A stretch of DNA of 64,000 nucleotides from Chloroflexota bacterium (GCA_024224815.1 JAAENC010000350.1:16425-80424), one strand, 5' to 3'. Numbered from the stretch's first letter, positions 42,828-52,845 are shown. Notes: generated by a model from the letters alone, not told the origin. A program made the numbers and translations.

Positions 42828-45251
42828 TTATTGACTTGCGCCGTAGATAGTTTCGTAAATGCGATAGGTTTCGTATATTGACCGAATATAATCTCTTGTT
42901 TCCGTGAAACGAACACTTTCAAGGAAGAGGTCTGGGTCACCGTTGGCAAGATTTTGCCACTCGATGGCGTTGCCAGGGCCACCGTTATAAGCGGCAAGAG
43001 TGGCATAAAGGTCGTTATCAAGCAGCTCGCGATTAGAGTCTAAATACCAGGTGCCAAATCTGACGCTGACCATCGGGCGGTAGAGATCTTCGGCTGTGTA
43101 TTCTATTAGCCAATTGTTTTGGCTGGCGATATTTGCCCCTGTGGCGGGGATAACTTGCATCAACCCGCGTGCGCCTGCAGCCGAATGAACAAAGCCCTCG
43201 AAGAGGCTTTCTTGGCGCATAAGGCTATAGATAAATATGGGATGAAAATCATGCTCTTTTGCGGCAGGTTCAACAAGATCGCTGTAGTATCTTCCGTAAC
43301 GGATATGGTTGAAATAAGCAGGTGCGTGGAGTGTTTCTGCGTGGCTTTTCATACCAGCAAGATCTAAAATCTGACGTGCGGCAAAAATTGCGGGTCTGTA
43401 TAAGCCTAGATCGAGCATGAAGTTTGTCAACCTAAAGCTGTCTGCTGCGTTATTTTCTACGTCTGCACGCAGGCTTTCAAACTCTAGGCGGGCTTCGTCG
43501 TAAAGACCTAGTTCCCAGTATTCTCGTCCGCGTTGTAGGCGAAGATCTGATTCTAGTGCGCCCAATTTCTCCAGATCGGTGTCTGCGGGGAGATTGAAGG
43601 TGATTCGGAGCCAGGAGGCTGCCTCAGCACGTTCTTTGGCAGGATCCGTTTCGGGGTTATAGATGCTGGGTACAGAGAAGGGCGCAGTTTCCGTTAAAAG
43701 ATCACGGGCACGCACGGAATAATAGTCGCTTGGATTAATGGATTGCGCTTGCTGCCAAGCATCCTGTGCGGCTTCCAACTCACCTAGTTTTTCTTGTGTT
43801 TTGCCTATCCATAAATAGCTCCGTGCTTGCTCTTCTGCCTCGGTGATAAGTAAAAGCCCTCGCTGAAAGAGTGTTAGCGCTTGCGCGTAGTCACCAAGTC
43901 GATAATTTGTAACACCAGCTGAAAAGAGTGCTTCGGGTGCAAGATTGCTACCAGGATATTCATCTGAAAGACGTGTCCAGAGCGTTATTGCCTCTTCTTC
44001 TTTTTCATTTCTTTCCATCAGGCGAGCGGCGTTCATCAAGAGGCGAGGGGCTTCGGGGTGGGTGGGTGCTGATGCAACAAAATCAAGTAAGGTCTTTTTA
44101 CCCGCTTCTAGTTGTTTGAGATCGTGCCATTGGGTATAAGATTTTTCTTCCCATGCTTTTGACCAATTGCTATTTGCAGGATAATTCTCTATAAAATAGC
44201 TCCACGCAGCAACTTCGTCGTCGTAACGTCCCATGGCGTAGAGCGTTTTTGCGCGATAATAAGCGGCTGTCCCGTCGTTTTCGGGGGTTTCTGCAATATA
44301 ACGATCTAAGGCGACCAATGCGACATCGTATTGGTCTGCGGCGTAATCTGTTACGCCACGGCTTAGGTCGTTGACGGGAATGCTCGCCTCTACTAATTCG
44401 AGCAGAGCGAGATAGGAATGATAGGCAAGAGGGTAATTTTCAACGGCATGCAAATAACGCGCATAACCTTCTTCTTCATTTGCAAGCATCAAATGAGCGA
44501 AACCTGAAAAATAATCCATTTGTGCTTTGGTAAAGTCGTTATTGCTGCGCTGGGATATAGAATCATAATCTGCGAGCGCACCTGCAAAATCGCCAATTGC
44601 AGCTTTACTGGTAGCGATCTTAATTTCAAGATTGCTACCGTTGTTTAGGCTTGGTGCGTCGAGAGCGGCTTGGTAGGCGTTAAGCGCGCTGGCATAATCG
44701 CCGACTTCTGTAAAAATATCGCCACGCAGCTCTTCAACGTAATTTTGGAGTAAATCTGGGCGTAGTTCGAGATAGGCAGCAAAGGATTCTGTTGCGGCCT
44801 GATGGCGACCGATATTTCTATTGGCTTGCCCCGCAAGAAAGTGCGCATAGGCAAGAAAAGGCGAGTTCGGATACTCATTTTCCAACTGTAAGGCAAAGGC
44901 AATTGCTTCGTGATCGTGTTCGTCTTCGTAATTGACGCGAACCAAGCCCCAAAGAGCGGCTGCGCGGAGTTCGTCATCTGTAGAGGTGTTAACGACAGTC
45001 TGAAATTCCCCGCGGGCAAGAGTGTAATCACCGTTGGCGAGTGCTTTTTCACCGATCCCGACTCGGGCAAGCGGAATAATGGTCGGGACGGGCGATGGGG
45101 TAATGGTAGCTGTTGGGGAAGGGGTGATGGTGGGAGATGGAGTCAAGCTCGGGGTCGCGGTCGGCCCCAAAATATCCGATGGGCTAAGGTTACAGGCACT
45201 TAGCAGTAGAGCGGAAATCCATAATCCCAGCAGCAGTTTTTTGAAATTCAT
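42828..45251 (-). CDS. TPR-containing lytic transglycosylase lipoprotein (Slt-like)
   Basis: The product of about 807 residues starts at ATG 45251 with a lipoprotein signal (lipobox ALLLSAC) and a Thr/Pro linker. A long TPR solenoid follows (about 60-600), then a C-terminal SLT domain with the catalytic Glu in MRQESLFEG, GARGLMQVIPATG and AAYNGGPGNA. It cleaves peptidoglycan from the outer leaflet. An in-frame ATG 36 nt upstream overlaps the -35 box, so it is rejected. Confidence 0.92.
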   Translation of the reverse strand: MNFKKLLLGLWISALLLSACNLSPSDILGPTATPSLTPSPTITPSPTATITPSPVPTIIPLARVGIGEKALANGDYTLARGEFQTVVNTSTDDELRAAALWGLVRVNYEDEHDHEAIAFALQLENEYPNSPFLAYAHFLAGQANRNIGRHQAATESFAAYLELRPDLLQNYVEELRGDIFTEVGDYASALNAYQAALDAPSLNNGSNLEIKIATSKAAIGDFAGALADYDSISQRSNNDFTKAQMDYFSGFAHLMLANEEEGYARYLHAVENYPLAYHSYLALLELVEASIPVNDLSRGVTDYAADQYDVALVALDRYIAETPENDGTAAYYRAKTLYAMGRYDDEVAAWSYFIENYPANSNWSKAWEEKSYTQWHDLKQLEAGKKTLLDFVASAPTHPEAPRLLMNAARLMERNEKEEEAITLWTRLSDEYPGSNLAPEALFSAGVTNYRLGDYAQALTLFQRGLLLITEAEEQARSYLWIGKTQEKLGELEAAQDAWQQAQSINPSDYYSVRARDLLTETAPFSVPSIYNPETDPAKERAEAASWLRITFNLPADTDLEKLGALESDLRLQRGREYWELGLYDEARLEFESLRADVENNAADSFRLTNFMLDLGLYRPAIFAARQILDLAGMKSHAETLHAPAYFNHIRYGRYYSDLVEPAAKEHDFHPIFIYSLMRQESLFEGFVHSAAGARGLMQVIPATGANIASQNNWLIEYTAEDLYRPMVSVRFGTWYLDSNRELLDNDLYATLAAYNGGPGNAIEWQNLANGDPDLFLESVRFTETRDYIRSIYETYRIYETIYGASQ

Positions 45252-45258
45252 AGAGCTT

Positions 45259-45287
45259 CTTATAATGGGAAAAGTTGGGGTTGTCAA
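45259..45287 (-). promoter_or_regulatory. Promoter adjoining the Slt ATG (leaderless type)
   Basis: On the - strand, a perfect TTGACA (45287-45282) and TATAAG (45264-45259) are 17 nt apart. Only 7 nt separate the -10 box from ATG 45251, and there is no ribosome-binding site. Confidence 0.7.
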
Positions 45288-45302
45288 TCTGAATTCTTAA
45301 CA

Positions 45303-45336
45303 AAAAAGAAGCCGTCTGAAAAAAACGGCTTCTTTT
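45303..45336 (-). terminator. Terminator of acpP
   Basis: Stem AAAAGAAGCCGT / ACGGCTTCTTTT lies about 20 nt beyond the acpP stop on the - strand. Confidence 0.88.
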
Positions 45337-45355
45337 ACTTATAGAGCGGTATAAT

Positions 45356-45589
45356 TTAGCTATGTGACTTGATATACTCGACTGCGCCACCGACAGTTGT
45401 GATCGACTGAGCATCTTCGTCCGAGATCTCGGCGCCGAATTTATCTTCAAAAGCCATGATCAATTCGACCAAGTCGAGGGAATCGGCTTCGAGGTCTTCA
45501 CGGAAACTGGCTTCGAGGGTAACTTTTTCTTCATCTGCGCCGAGCAAGTCGACAATAATATCTTTAATATCGCTGAAAGTGTCAGACAT
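45356..45589 (-). CDS. acpP: Acyl carrier protein
   Basis: The 77-residue acidic protein has the phosphopantetheine site in [20 protein letters not shown] (Ser near 37). AGGAG precedes the start. It stands alone rather than in a fab cluster, divergent from fni. Confidence 0.95.
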   Translation of the reverse strand: MSDTFSDIKDIIVDLLGADEEKVTLEASFREDLEADSLDLVELIMAFEDKFGAEISDEDAQSITTVGGAVEYIKSHS

Positions 45590-45661
45590 AATATTCTCCT
45601 AAATAGTTGGTTTTTCGCTGGCAATTCTACCAGTATATTTCAGAATAAGGAACACAGCCCT

Positions 45662-46693
45662 ATGAAAAAAGTTGCGCCAATCGATGAAAGAAAAGCTGAC
45701 CATATTCGAATTAATTTGGATGAAGATGTCCGCTCGGGCATCTCAACGGGATTGGAAAAATACCGTTTTACACACGAAGCCCTGCCCGAAAATTCGTTAT
45801 CAGACGTGGATTTAGGCTTGACACTCTTCGGTAAAAAACTGCGTGCCCCGATCTTAATCTCCTCCATGACCGGCGGGACAGAGGAAGCCGGTGAAATTAA
45901 CGCAAGACTCGCCGAAGCCGCGCAAGAAACCGGCATCGCAATGGGATTAGGCTCTCAACGCGCAGCGATCGACCAACCCATCCAAACACCCACTTTTTCC
46001 ATAGCTCGCAAAGTAGCGCCCGATGCAATGCTTTTTGCCAACCTCGGCGCTGTTCAACTTAATTATGGCTACGGCATCGACGAATGCCGCCGTTCTGTCG
46101 ATATGATCGAAGCCGACGCGCTGATTTTGCATCTAAACCCCCTCCAAGAAGCTGTGCAGGAAGGCGGGGATACAAATTTCGCAGGTCTTGCAAAAAAGAT
46201 CGAAGCAGTCTGCAAAAAACTGGATGTCCCCGTTATCGCCAAAGAAGTGGGTTGGGGCATCTCAGAACGCACAGCAAAACTTTTAGCCGATTGCGGCGTG
46301 GATGCCATAGACGTAGCCGGTGCAGGTGGCACAAGCTGGTCACAAGTAGAAATGCACCGCGCCCCAGACGAATTCACCAGAGAACTTGCCGCCACCTTCG
46401 TCGATTGGGGCATCAACACCGCAGATTCGATTCTGAATGTAAAAAAAGTCGCCCGCGAAATGACCATCTTCGCCAGCGGTGGTCTAAAGAATGGGCTGGA
46501 TATTGCCAAATCCATTGCGCTCGGCGCAACGCTGGGCGGGATGACAAGCCCCTTTTTGAAAGCGGCGATGGTTTCTACAGAGAAGGTGGTGGAGGCGATA
46601 AAACTGGAGAGAAAACAAATTGAAGTGGTAATGTTTTCAGCAGGAGTTTATAAATTAGAAGAATTAATAGGAAAAGCTAACCTTTGTTTATAA
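45662..46693 (+). CDS. fni: Type-2 isopentenyl-diphosphate delta-isomerase
   Basis: The 343-residue FMN enzyme interconverts IPP and DMAPP. It has [65 protein letters not shown] and [16 protein letters not shown] precedes the ATG. It fits the isopentenyl phosphate kinase at 28189 in an isoprenoid route. Confidence 0.95.
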   Translation: MKKVAPIDERKADHIRINLDEDVRSGISTGLEKYRFTHEALPENSLSDVDLGLTLFGKKLRAPILISSMTGGTEEAGEINARLAEAAQETGIAMGLGSQRAAIDQPIQTPTFSIARKVAPDAMLFANLGAVQLNYGYGIDECRRSVDMIEADALILHLNPLQEAVQEGGDTNFAGLAKKIEAVCKKLDVPVIAKEVGWGISERTAKLLADCGVDAIDVAGAGGTSWSQVEMHRAPDEFTRELAATFVDWGINTADSILNVKKVAREMTIFASGGLKNGLDIAKSIALGATLGGMTSPFLKAAMVSTEKVVEAIKLERKQIEVVMFSAGVYKLEELIGKANLCL

Positions 46694-46728
46694 GGGTGCC
46701 CCTACTATATGAGATAAAGGCAAAACCC

Positions 46729-46974
46729 ATGTCAAAAGAAGTAGAGCCAAAATCAACTCCGCCCGCTGAAAAGCAATCCCTTCTTTTTCAAGTGGTGACC
46801 TTCCCCAAGCATATCGGGCAGCTAGTCTTTGAAATCATCAGATATAGCGATGCCGCTGATTACGCCAAAATGATGGTCGGTTATGGTTTGATCGCTGTGA
46901 TTGTTCTGCTTTTGTTGGGGATTCTTGCACCTGATATATTGAAATCCTTCTCAGCTTTTCTTTTTCCAAAGTAA
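46729..46974 (+). CDS. Small single-pass membrane protein
   Basis: The 81-residue product has a polar N-terminus and one long membrane helix (about 47-68). ATG 46729 is chosen because AAAGG lies upstream with suitable spacing; an earlier in-frame start would lie on a TACTATATG promoter-like region. No family is recognised. Confidence 0.6.
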   Translation: MSKEVEPKSTPPAEKQSLLFQVVTFPKHIGQLVFEIIRYSDAADYAKMMVGYGLIAVIVLLLLGILAPDILKSFSAFLFPK

Positions 46975-46999
46975 ATATCCTGTAATTCTTAGCGCGCCC

Positions 47000-47028
47000 T
47001 TGTTTATCACCCTGTCCCCGCTTATACT
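47000..47028 (+). promoter_or_regulatory. Promoter adjoining the recJ ATG (leaderless type)
   Basis: TTGTTT (47000-47005) and TATACT (47023-47028) are 17 nt apart, and 6 nt separate TATACT from ATG 47035. There is no ribosome-binding site. Confidence 0.65.
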
Positions 47029-47034
47029 CAACTT

Positions 47035-48714
47035 ATGCAAACACACTGGCAAATCCAAGCCCCCCTTACCCCCGAAGCTGATGAAGCGCTCGCTAAATTC
47101 CCACCTGTTTTAAGGCGGCTGCTTTTTAATCGTGGCTATGCTACAGATGCCGACGCGCGTGCTTTTTTAAAAGCCGCCCCTGCGCATGATATGTCTCCCT
47201 GGAAACTCAAGGATATGGATATCGCCATTCCGCGCATTTTGCAGGCCATTGAGATAAAAGAGAAAACCATCATTTATGGAGATTACGATGTAGACGGAGT
47301 CACCTCCTCTGCGCTTCTTGTACAGCTTCTACGCGCTTATGACGCCGATGTGGATGTTTATATCCCCAATCGCTTTTCAGAGGGCTACGGGCTAAACAAG
47401 GACGCTCTAACTAAACTCGCAAAGAATGATGTGAATCTCGTCATTACTGTTGATTGCGGAATCCGTTCATTGGATGAAGTCGAGCACGCTCGTGGCCTTG
47501 GGCTTGATCTCATTGTGACAGACCACCACCATCCCGGAGAGATTCTGCCAAATGCGTTGGCAGTCGTTAATCCCAAACAAGAAGGGGATGTTTACCCCGA
47601 AAAGATGCTCGCTGGTGTCGGAATAGCCTATAAAATCGCCCAAGCCTTATTAGAAAAGAAGACTACAAATAACCTAAGCCCCGAGCATCTTCTTGATCTG
47701 GTTGCGCTCGGTACCGTCGCAGACCTTGCGCCGCTCGAAGGCGAAAATCATGCCCTTGTGCGTAAAGGTTTACGCGTAATGAAAAATACCCAACGACAAG
47801 GCTTAGTCTCTCTCGCGGGTGTCTCGGGTGTCAATATCCGCGAAGTAAATGCGATGAATATCGGTTTTAGTTTAGGGCCTCGTCTCAACGCAGCAGGGCG
47901 ATTAGATTCTGCTTTAAGTGCCTACGAATTATTGATAGAAGAAGAGTTTATGCGAACGGGCGAGATGGCCCAAGCATTAGAGATGCAAAATCAGGAGCGG
48001 CAAAAAATCACACGCGAGATGCAAGAAGTTTCAGAAAGTATTGCGCTCGCAACCGATAAAGATGCCTTTTTACTTTTCGCTGCATCTCCAGATTTCAACC
48101 CTGGTGTTGTAGGTTTGGCAGCATCCCGTTTGGCAGATCGCCATTATCGTCCCGCCATTGTCGGGCATGTGGATGAGGAAACGACCGTTTGCTCCTGTCG
48201 CTCGATCTCGGAGTTTCACATCACCGATGCGCTAGATCAATGCGCTGATTTACTTGAGAGACATGGTGGTCATGCCGCAGCGGCAGGATTCACGATTAGA
48301 AATGAAAATGTTGGGGTTTTTCTCAAGCGAATGAAGGAAATTGCAGCGGAAAAACTCGCGGGTGTAGACTTGCGTCCGGTGTTGGTAGCAGATATGGAAC
48401 TTGCGCTCGAATCGCTCTCTTTTGAAATGCTGGAGCATCTTAATTACCTCGAACCAACAGGATATGGGAATCCGCGACCGGTTTTTGTATCCCGCAATTT
48501 GGGCGTGAAATCATCACGCACGGTAGGAAAAGAGAAGACGCATCTCAAACTGACAGTGACCGATGGTGGCGCAACTTTGGACGCAATCGCCTTTAGACTG
48601 GGACACCTGAAAGCAGATTTGCCAGCAAAAATCGACTTGCTCTACACTTTTGAAGTGAATGAGTGGAATGGGCGGAAAAGTTTGCAGTTGAATGTGAAGG
48701 ATATAAAATTTTAG
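47035..48714 (+). CDS. recJ: Single-stranded-DNA-specific exonuclease RecJ
   Basis: The 559-residue DHH-family 5'-3' exonuclease has DYDVDGVTSSAL (motif I), VDCGI (II), TDHHHPG (III) and LVALGTVADLAPL (IV). DHHA1 follows (LFAASPDFNPGVVGLAASRL; GGHAAAAGFT), then a C-terminal OB-like domain. It acts in recombination and mismatch repair. Confidence 0.95.
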   Translation: MQTHWQIQAPLTPEADEALAKFPPVLRRLLFNRGYATDADARAFLKAAPAHDMSPWKLKDMDIAIPRILQAIEIKEKTIIYGDYDVDGVTSSALLVQLLRAYDADVDVYIPNRFSEGYGLNKDALTKLAKNDVNLVITVDCGIRSLDEVEHARGLGLDLIVTDHHHPGEILPNALAVVNPKQEGDVYPEKMLAGVGIAYKIAQALLEKKTTNNLSPEHLLDLVALGTVADLAPLEGENHALVRKGLRVMKNTQRQGLVSLAGVSGVNIREVNAMNIGFSLGPRLNAAGRLDSALSAYELLIEEEFMRTGEMAQALEMQNQERQKITREMQEVSESIALATDKDAFLLFAASPDFNPGVVGLAASRLADRHYRPAIVGHVDEETTVCSCRSISEFHITDALDQCADLLERHGGHAAAAGFTIRNENVGVFLKRMKEIAAEKLAGVDLRPVLVADMELALESLSFEMLEHLNYLEPTGYGNPRPVFVSRNLGVKSSRTVGKEKTHLKLTVTDGGATLDAIAFRLGHLKADLPAKIDLLYTFEVNEWNGRKSLQLNVKDIKF

Positions 48715-48764
48715 TGCGTTGCTAAGTTGAATTTTCAAATGCGATTTCTTTTTGCAAGACCCAC

Positions 48765-48797
48765 TGTGCAATGCATCAAAGGCAGATGCAGCGCACA
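48765..48797. repeat. Palindrome related to family D
   Basis: TGTGC-AA-TGCATC and GATGCA-GC-GCACA pair around a 7-nt loop. The outer GTGCGTTGC / GCAGCGCAC pairing (48715-48796) adds a longer arm. It resembles the palindromes at 12765-12857. Confidence 0.5.
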
Positions 48798-48826
48798 CTT
48801 TAGATATTTTGAGTAGAGATTTAAGC

Positions 48827-48859
48827 AAAAAACGCTTCCGATAAGGAAGCGTTTTTCTT
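48827..48859. terminator. Bidirectional intrinsic terminator
   Basis: Stem AAAACGCTTCC / GGAAGCGTTTT with A and T runs lies between convergent recJ and pyk. Confidence 0.9.
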
Positions 48860-50299
48860 TTAGTGGGCATCACCAACTGTGTGTAGCAAGGCCATATTGG
48901 GCGGTTTCATTGCGCCAACGGGGAAACCACAGAGCAGCGCAACTTGCCCGCCTTCTTTTACACCACTTTTTAAGAGCGCTTTGTCTACATGGGCGATCAT
49001 TTTTTCGAGCGTATTGGCAAAAGGTACCAGTTGCGGGTATACACCCCACAAAAAAGCCATTTTTTGATAGGTCATTTTAATTGGCGTGAAAGCTAAAATC
49101 CGTTTGGCAGGACGAATTTTAGAAACCAGCCAAGCTGTACTGCCCTGTGATGTGAAAACTGCCACGGCGGTCACATCTACGTCGCTGGCGAGGGCATAGG
49201 CAGCACGCGACATTGACGCTGCGTCGCTTTCGCCTAAGCCACGTACGCGGTCAATCTCCCGCTCCCACTCTCCGCTATGTGATTCTGCTTCAACAATAAT
49301 TCTCGCCATCATTTTGACCGCCTCAACTGGATGCTCGCCCGCTGCTGTTTCTGCTGAAAGCATTACGGCATCTGTACCATCAAAAATGGCATTTGCAATA
49401 TCAGAAGCCTCAGCCCGCGTTGGTAGCGAAGAATGGATCATAGATTCGAGCATTTGTGTTGCTGTGATAACGATCTTAGCCCGCGCACTTGCTTTGCGGA
49501 TGATCATTTTTTGAAGGACGGGAACACGCTCGGGCGGCATTTCTACACCCAAATCACCGCGCGCGACCATTACGCCGTCTACAACGCCGAGAATTTCATC
49601 AATATTATCAATTGCCTCTGGGCGTTCGAGTTTTGCGATCAGCATTGGTGCAGGGTAATCGTTTGAAAAACGTTCCATTTCCTCGCGAACTTCGACCACA
49701 TCTTTTGCGGTGCGGACAAAGGAAAGGGCGACAGCATCTACGCTATGGAAAACACCAAGCTGAAGATCTGCTTTGTCTTTGGATGTATACCCCGAAAAAC
49801 GTAATCGCACGCCGGGAAGGTTGATTCCCTTATGGGAAGTAAGTGCCCCGCCCACAACAACTACCGCTTCCAAGCTTCGCGCGTGGATATTTTTGACGCG
49901 TAGCGAAAGACGCCCATCGTCAAGCAATAGGCGATCATCTTTACGAACGGTTTCAAATAGTTCAACAAAATCGACGGGGATGACTTTGTCGCCCGTTTGG
50001 GGAGGTTTATCCTTTGTTGCGTAAAAATGAACTCTCTCACCTTCCGAGAGTTGCAGAGAGTCCTCTAGTTGCCCGATTCTGAGTTTTGGTCCTTGTAGGT
50101 CTTGCAAAATACCAACAGGATGCCCCATTCTTTTGGCAACACGTCTAATTCTTTTTATGCGTTCAGCGTGTTCTTCATGCGTTCCGTGTGAGAAATTCAG
50201 GCGCGCAACATTCATCCCAGCAAGGATCAGTGCTTCGAGTGTTTCTTCGCTATCAGATGCGGGTCCTATTGTTGCCACGATCTTGGCTCTGCGTTTCAT
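48860..50299 (-). CDS. pyk: Pyruvate kinase
   Basis: The 479-residue enzyme converts PEP + ADP to pyruvate + ATP. It has ATIGPAS, NFSHG, DLQGPKLRIG, IAKLERPEAI, VMVARGDLGVEMP and MLSAETAAGEHPVEAV. The C-terminal domain ends GAMKPPNMALLHTVG. AAGGAAA precedes the start. Confidence 0.96.
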   Translation of the reverse strand: MKRRAKIVATIGPASDSEETLEALILAGMNVARLNFSHGTHEEHAERIKRIRRVAKRMGHPVGILQDLQGPKLRIGQLEDSLQLSEGERVHFYATKDKPPQTGDKVIPVDFVELFETVRKDDRLLLDDGRLSLRVKNIHARSLEAVVVVGGALTSHKGINLPGVRLRFSGYTSKDKADLQLGVFHSVDAVALSFVRTAKDVVEVREEMERFSNDYPAPMLIAKLERPEAIDNIDEILGVVDGVMVARGDLGVEMPPERVPVLQKMIIRKASARAKIVITATQMLESMIHSSLPTRAEASDIANAIFDGTDAVMLSAETAAGEHPVEAVKMMARIIVEAESHSGEWEREIDRVRGLGESDAASMSRAAYALASDVDVTAVAVFTSQGSTAWLVSKIRPAKRILAFTPIKMTYQKMAFLWGVYPQLVPFANTLEKMIAHVDKALLKSGVKEGGQVALLCGFPVGAMKPPNMALLHTVGDAH

Positions 50300-50440
50300 C
50301 TTTTTCCTTTTTTTATACCGTATGCGCGTTAAGCTTGAAATGTAGTCTACTTAGCATGAACACATTTTCTCTTCTGAGGAAACGAAATTCCTTGTAAATG
50401 AGTCTTTTGGTGCGATTTCCCCTCGTTGTAGACGATGTGT

Positions 50441-50474
50441 CCACGCCCTCAGCAAGTTTAGGCCAAGGGCGTGG
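50441..50474. repeat. Intergenic 9-bp palindrome
   Basis: CCACGCCCT (50441-50449) and AGGGCGTGG (50466-50474) pair across a 16-nt loop. It is close to the stop of the CoA-transferase gene but lacks a T-run, so it is listed as a repeat or structured element. Confidence 0.45.
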
Positions 50475-50488
50475 CTGTGTATTTCATC

Positions 50489-51799
50489 CTAAAAATAATG
50501 TAGTTGGCGAGCTTCTTTCTTTAGGTCATCCCTGAAGTCGGGATGTGCGATACTAATTAAGGCTTGTGCTCGCTGGCGAATGGTTTTTCCATATAGATCG
50601 GCTACGCCATGTTCTGTAACTACATAGCGTATATGGTTGCGTGTGGTGACAACACCCGCGCCATGTTTTAGCATCCCAACAATGCGGCTAAAGCGTTTTC
50701 CGCTACCTGTGACTGTGTCGCTGGGCAAGGCGATAATTGGTACGCCGCCCTTTGAGCGGGATGCGCCGTAGACAAAATCGAGTTGTCCGCCAACGCCACT
50801 ATAGAGTTTAGGGCCGATACTGTCGGCGCAAACTTGTCCTGTTAGGTCAATTTCGATGGCGGAGTTAATGGCGACCATTTTTTCGTTTTGGGCGATAATA
50901 AAGGGGTCGTTGACATATTCTGTTCGTCGCATTTCGATGAGCGGGTTATCGTCTACCCAATCGTAGAGACGTTTTGAGCCGATAACAAAGCCGGACAAAA
51001 TTTTTCCTTGATGTAAAGTTTTCTCTGCGTTGGTCAAGACACCGGCTTCAACGAGATCGATAACGCCGTCAGAGAATAACTCCGTGTGAACGCCTAAATC
51101 TTTTTTGTCATAGAGATGTTTCAGTACGGCATCAGGCACTGCGCCAATGCCCATTTGCATGGTTGCGCCATCAGGAATCATTTCTGCGATATAGGCTGCC
51201 ATTTTTTCGATCTCTGGCGAGGGTTTTCCGTCGCCCATCGACATTTCAGCAATCGGGTAATTTACAGGTACTATATAATCCAAACGCCCAACATGAATAA
51301 AAGCGTCACCTAATGTGCGCGGCATCTGCTCATTAACTTCTGCGATGATGATTTTCGCAGATTCGGATGCTGTTTTTGTTAGTCCTACTTCAACACCCAA
51401 GCTGCAAAAACCATGTTCGTCGGGAAGAGAGACATGAATTAGCGCGACATCCAAAGGCAGATGTCCATTTTTGAATAGTAGTGGGAATTCAGAGAGCAGT
51501 ACCGGTGTGAAATCTGCACGTCCTTCGTGAACAGCTTTTCGAATATTCCCGCTGATAAACATTGTGTTCACACGTAAATGCCCTTCCATTTCTGGGCTTA
51601 CATAGGCAGGTGCGCCAATCGTTAGCGCCTGGCAAATTTCTACATCTTCTATCTCCGGCGCTCTTTCTACCAATGCATCGAGTAATTTATAAGGCACAGA
51701 GACGTTCCCGGTCAGAAAAAGGCGGTCGTGAGATTTCACGGCTTCTACAGCCTCGTTTGCGCTAAGAATACGGTCTTTATAACGTGTTTTCCAATCCAT
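50489..51799 (-). CDS. Acetyl-CoA hydrolase/CoA-transferase family enzyme
   Basis: The 436-residue protein matches the Cat1/4-hydroxybutyrate CoA-transferase family: MGIGAVPDAVL, EMRRTEYVNDPFIIAQNEKMVAINSAIEIDLTGQV, YSGVGGQLDFVYGASRS and YVVTEHGVADL. It moves CoA between acetate and another acid, or hydrolyses acetyl-CoA. It sits 5 nt downstream of the alanine dehydrogenase gene, suggesting a link to amino acid fermentation. Confidence 0.9.
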   Translation of the reverse strand: MDWKTRYKDRILSANEAVEAVKSHDRLFLTGNVSVPYKLLDALVERAPEIEDVEICQALTIGAPAYVSPEMEGHLRVNTMFISGNIRKAVHEGRADFTPVLLSEFPLLFKNGHLPLDVALIHVSLPDEHGFCSLGVEVGLTKTASESAKIIIAEVNEQMPRTLGDAFIHVGRLDYIVPVNYPIAEMSMGDGKPSPEIEKMAAYIAEMIPDGATMQMGIGAVPDAVLKHLYDKKDLGVHTELFSDGVIDLVEAGVLTNAEKTLHQGKILSGFVIGSKRLYDWVDDNPLIEMRRTEYVNDPFIIAQNEKMVAINSAIEIDLTGQVCADSIGPKLYSGVGGQLDFVYGASRSKGGVPIIALPSDTVTGSGKRFSRIVGMLKHGAGVVTTRNHIRYVVTEHGVADLYGKTIRQRAQALISIAHPDFRDDLKKEARQLHYF

Positions 51800-51804
51800 A
51801 GTCT

Positions 51805-52845
51805 TTAATACCTATTTGCTGCGGCTTTAAGATCTGAAATATTTTTTAGAGCATCTTCAATGCCTTGATCTGCTAACTCAAGAATATAAGGCATTGCTGC
51901 GTTGACAAAAGCATGCGTTGCGGTTCGAGCTACAACCCCCGACATATTTGGCACACAATAATGGGTTACTTCCTCTTCAACATAGACCGGGTTATCGTGT
52001 GTTGTAGGGCGTGAAGTTTCAAAACAACCACCTTGGTCAATGCTTAAATCTAAAATAACCGAGCGCGCTTTCATTATGCGTATCATTTCGCGCGTTACTA
52101 AAATCGGGCTGCGCTCGCCAGAAACGAGTACCGCGCCAATAACAACATCGGCATACGCTGTTGCGCGACCGATATTATAAGGAGTTGAGACCATAGTAAC
52201 GACGCCACGGAGATCTTCTGCAATGCACTGTAAAGCGTCCATATCGTTATCCAGTACGGTCACGTGTGCACCGAGTCCCTGAAAAGCGCGCGCGGCATAA
52301 GTACCTGCAACGCCAGCACCTAAAATGATCACTTCTGCGGGAGGGACACCGGGAATCATCCCAAGCAAAATGCCGCGTCCGCCAAATTTGTTTTGCAAAA
52401 GGCGCGCCGCTGTTTGGGCAGCCATTGCCCCACCAATTTGGCTTAATGGGCGCAAAACAGGGTGGGTTTCATCCTCTTTCTGAATTTGCTCATAGGCGAT
52501 GGTGTGAATGTTTTTTTCTCTGAGAATATTTAGCTTTTCCTCATGTGCCGAGGCAAGATGTAAAAAGGCTGCCACAGCAGAATCTGAGCGTAACCACTCA
52601 AGTTCTTTTTGCAAAGGGCGCGCCATCTTAAGCAACAAATCTGCGCGCCCAAATACTTCATCTGCCGAAAAAGCGATTTTTGCGCCCGCTTTTTCATATT
52701 CCACGTTTTTGAAAGCCGCCCCCATGCCCGCCTGGTCTTCAACAAAGCAAGTATGCCCGCGCTCCGTGAGCATTTTAACCCCTGCAGGAGATAAACCAAC
52801 GCGATATTCATTTGGGCGTCGCTCTTTAGGAATGCCGATAATCAT
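51805..52845 (-). CDS. ald: Alanine dehydrogenase
   Basis: The 346-residue NAD enzyme has an N-terminal substrate domain (GIPKERRPNEYRVGLSPAG) and a Rossmann fold with ILGAGVAGTYAARAFQGLGAHVTVLDND. SVILDLSIDQGGCFETSRPTTH follows. It is slightly shorter than the usual 370. ATG 52845 is chosen with AAGGAG 7-8 nt upstream. It pairs with the downstream CoA-transferase. Confidence 0.93.
   Translation of the reverse strand: MIIGIPKERRPNEYRVGLSPAGVKMLTERGHTCFVEDQAGMGAAFKNVEYEKAGAKIAFSADEVFGRADLLLKMARPLQKELEWLRSDSAVAAFLHLASAHEEKLNILREKNIHTIAYEQIQKEDETHPVLRPLSQIGGAMAAQTAARLLQNKFGGRGILLGMIPGVPPAEVIILGAGVAGTYAARAFQGLGAHVTVLDNDMDALQCIAEDLRGVVTMVSTPYNIGRATAYADVVIGAVLVSGERSPILVTREMIRIMKARSVILDLSIDQGGCFETSRPTTHDNPVYVEEEVTHYCVPNMSGVVARTATHAFVNAAMPYILELADQGIEDALKNISDLKAAANRY

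Noticed and set aside
46684-46728. Earlier start for the small membrane protein at 46729.
   Set aside because: The first codon sits in gene-end and promoter-like sequence without a ribosome-binding site. ATG 46729 has AAAGG at normal spacing.
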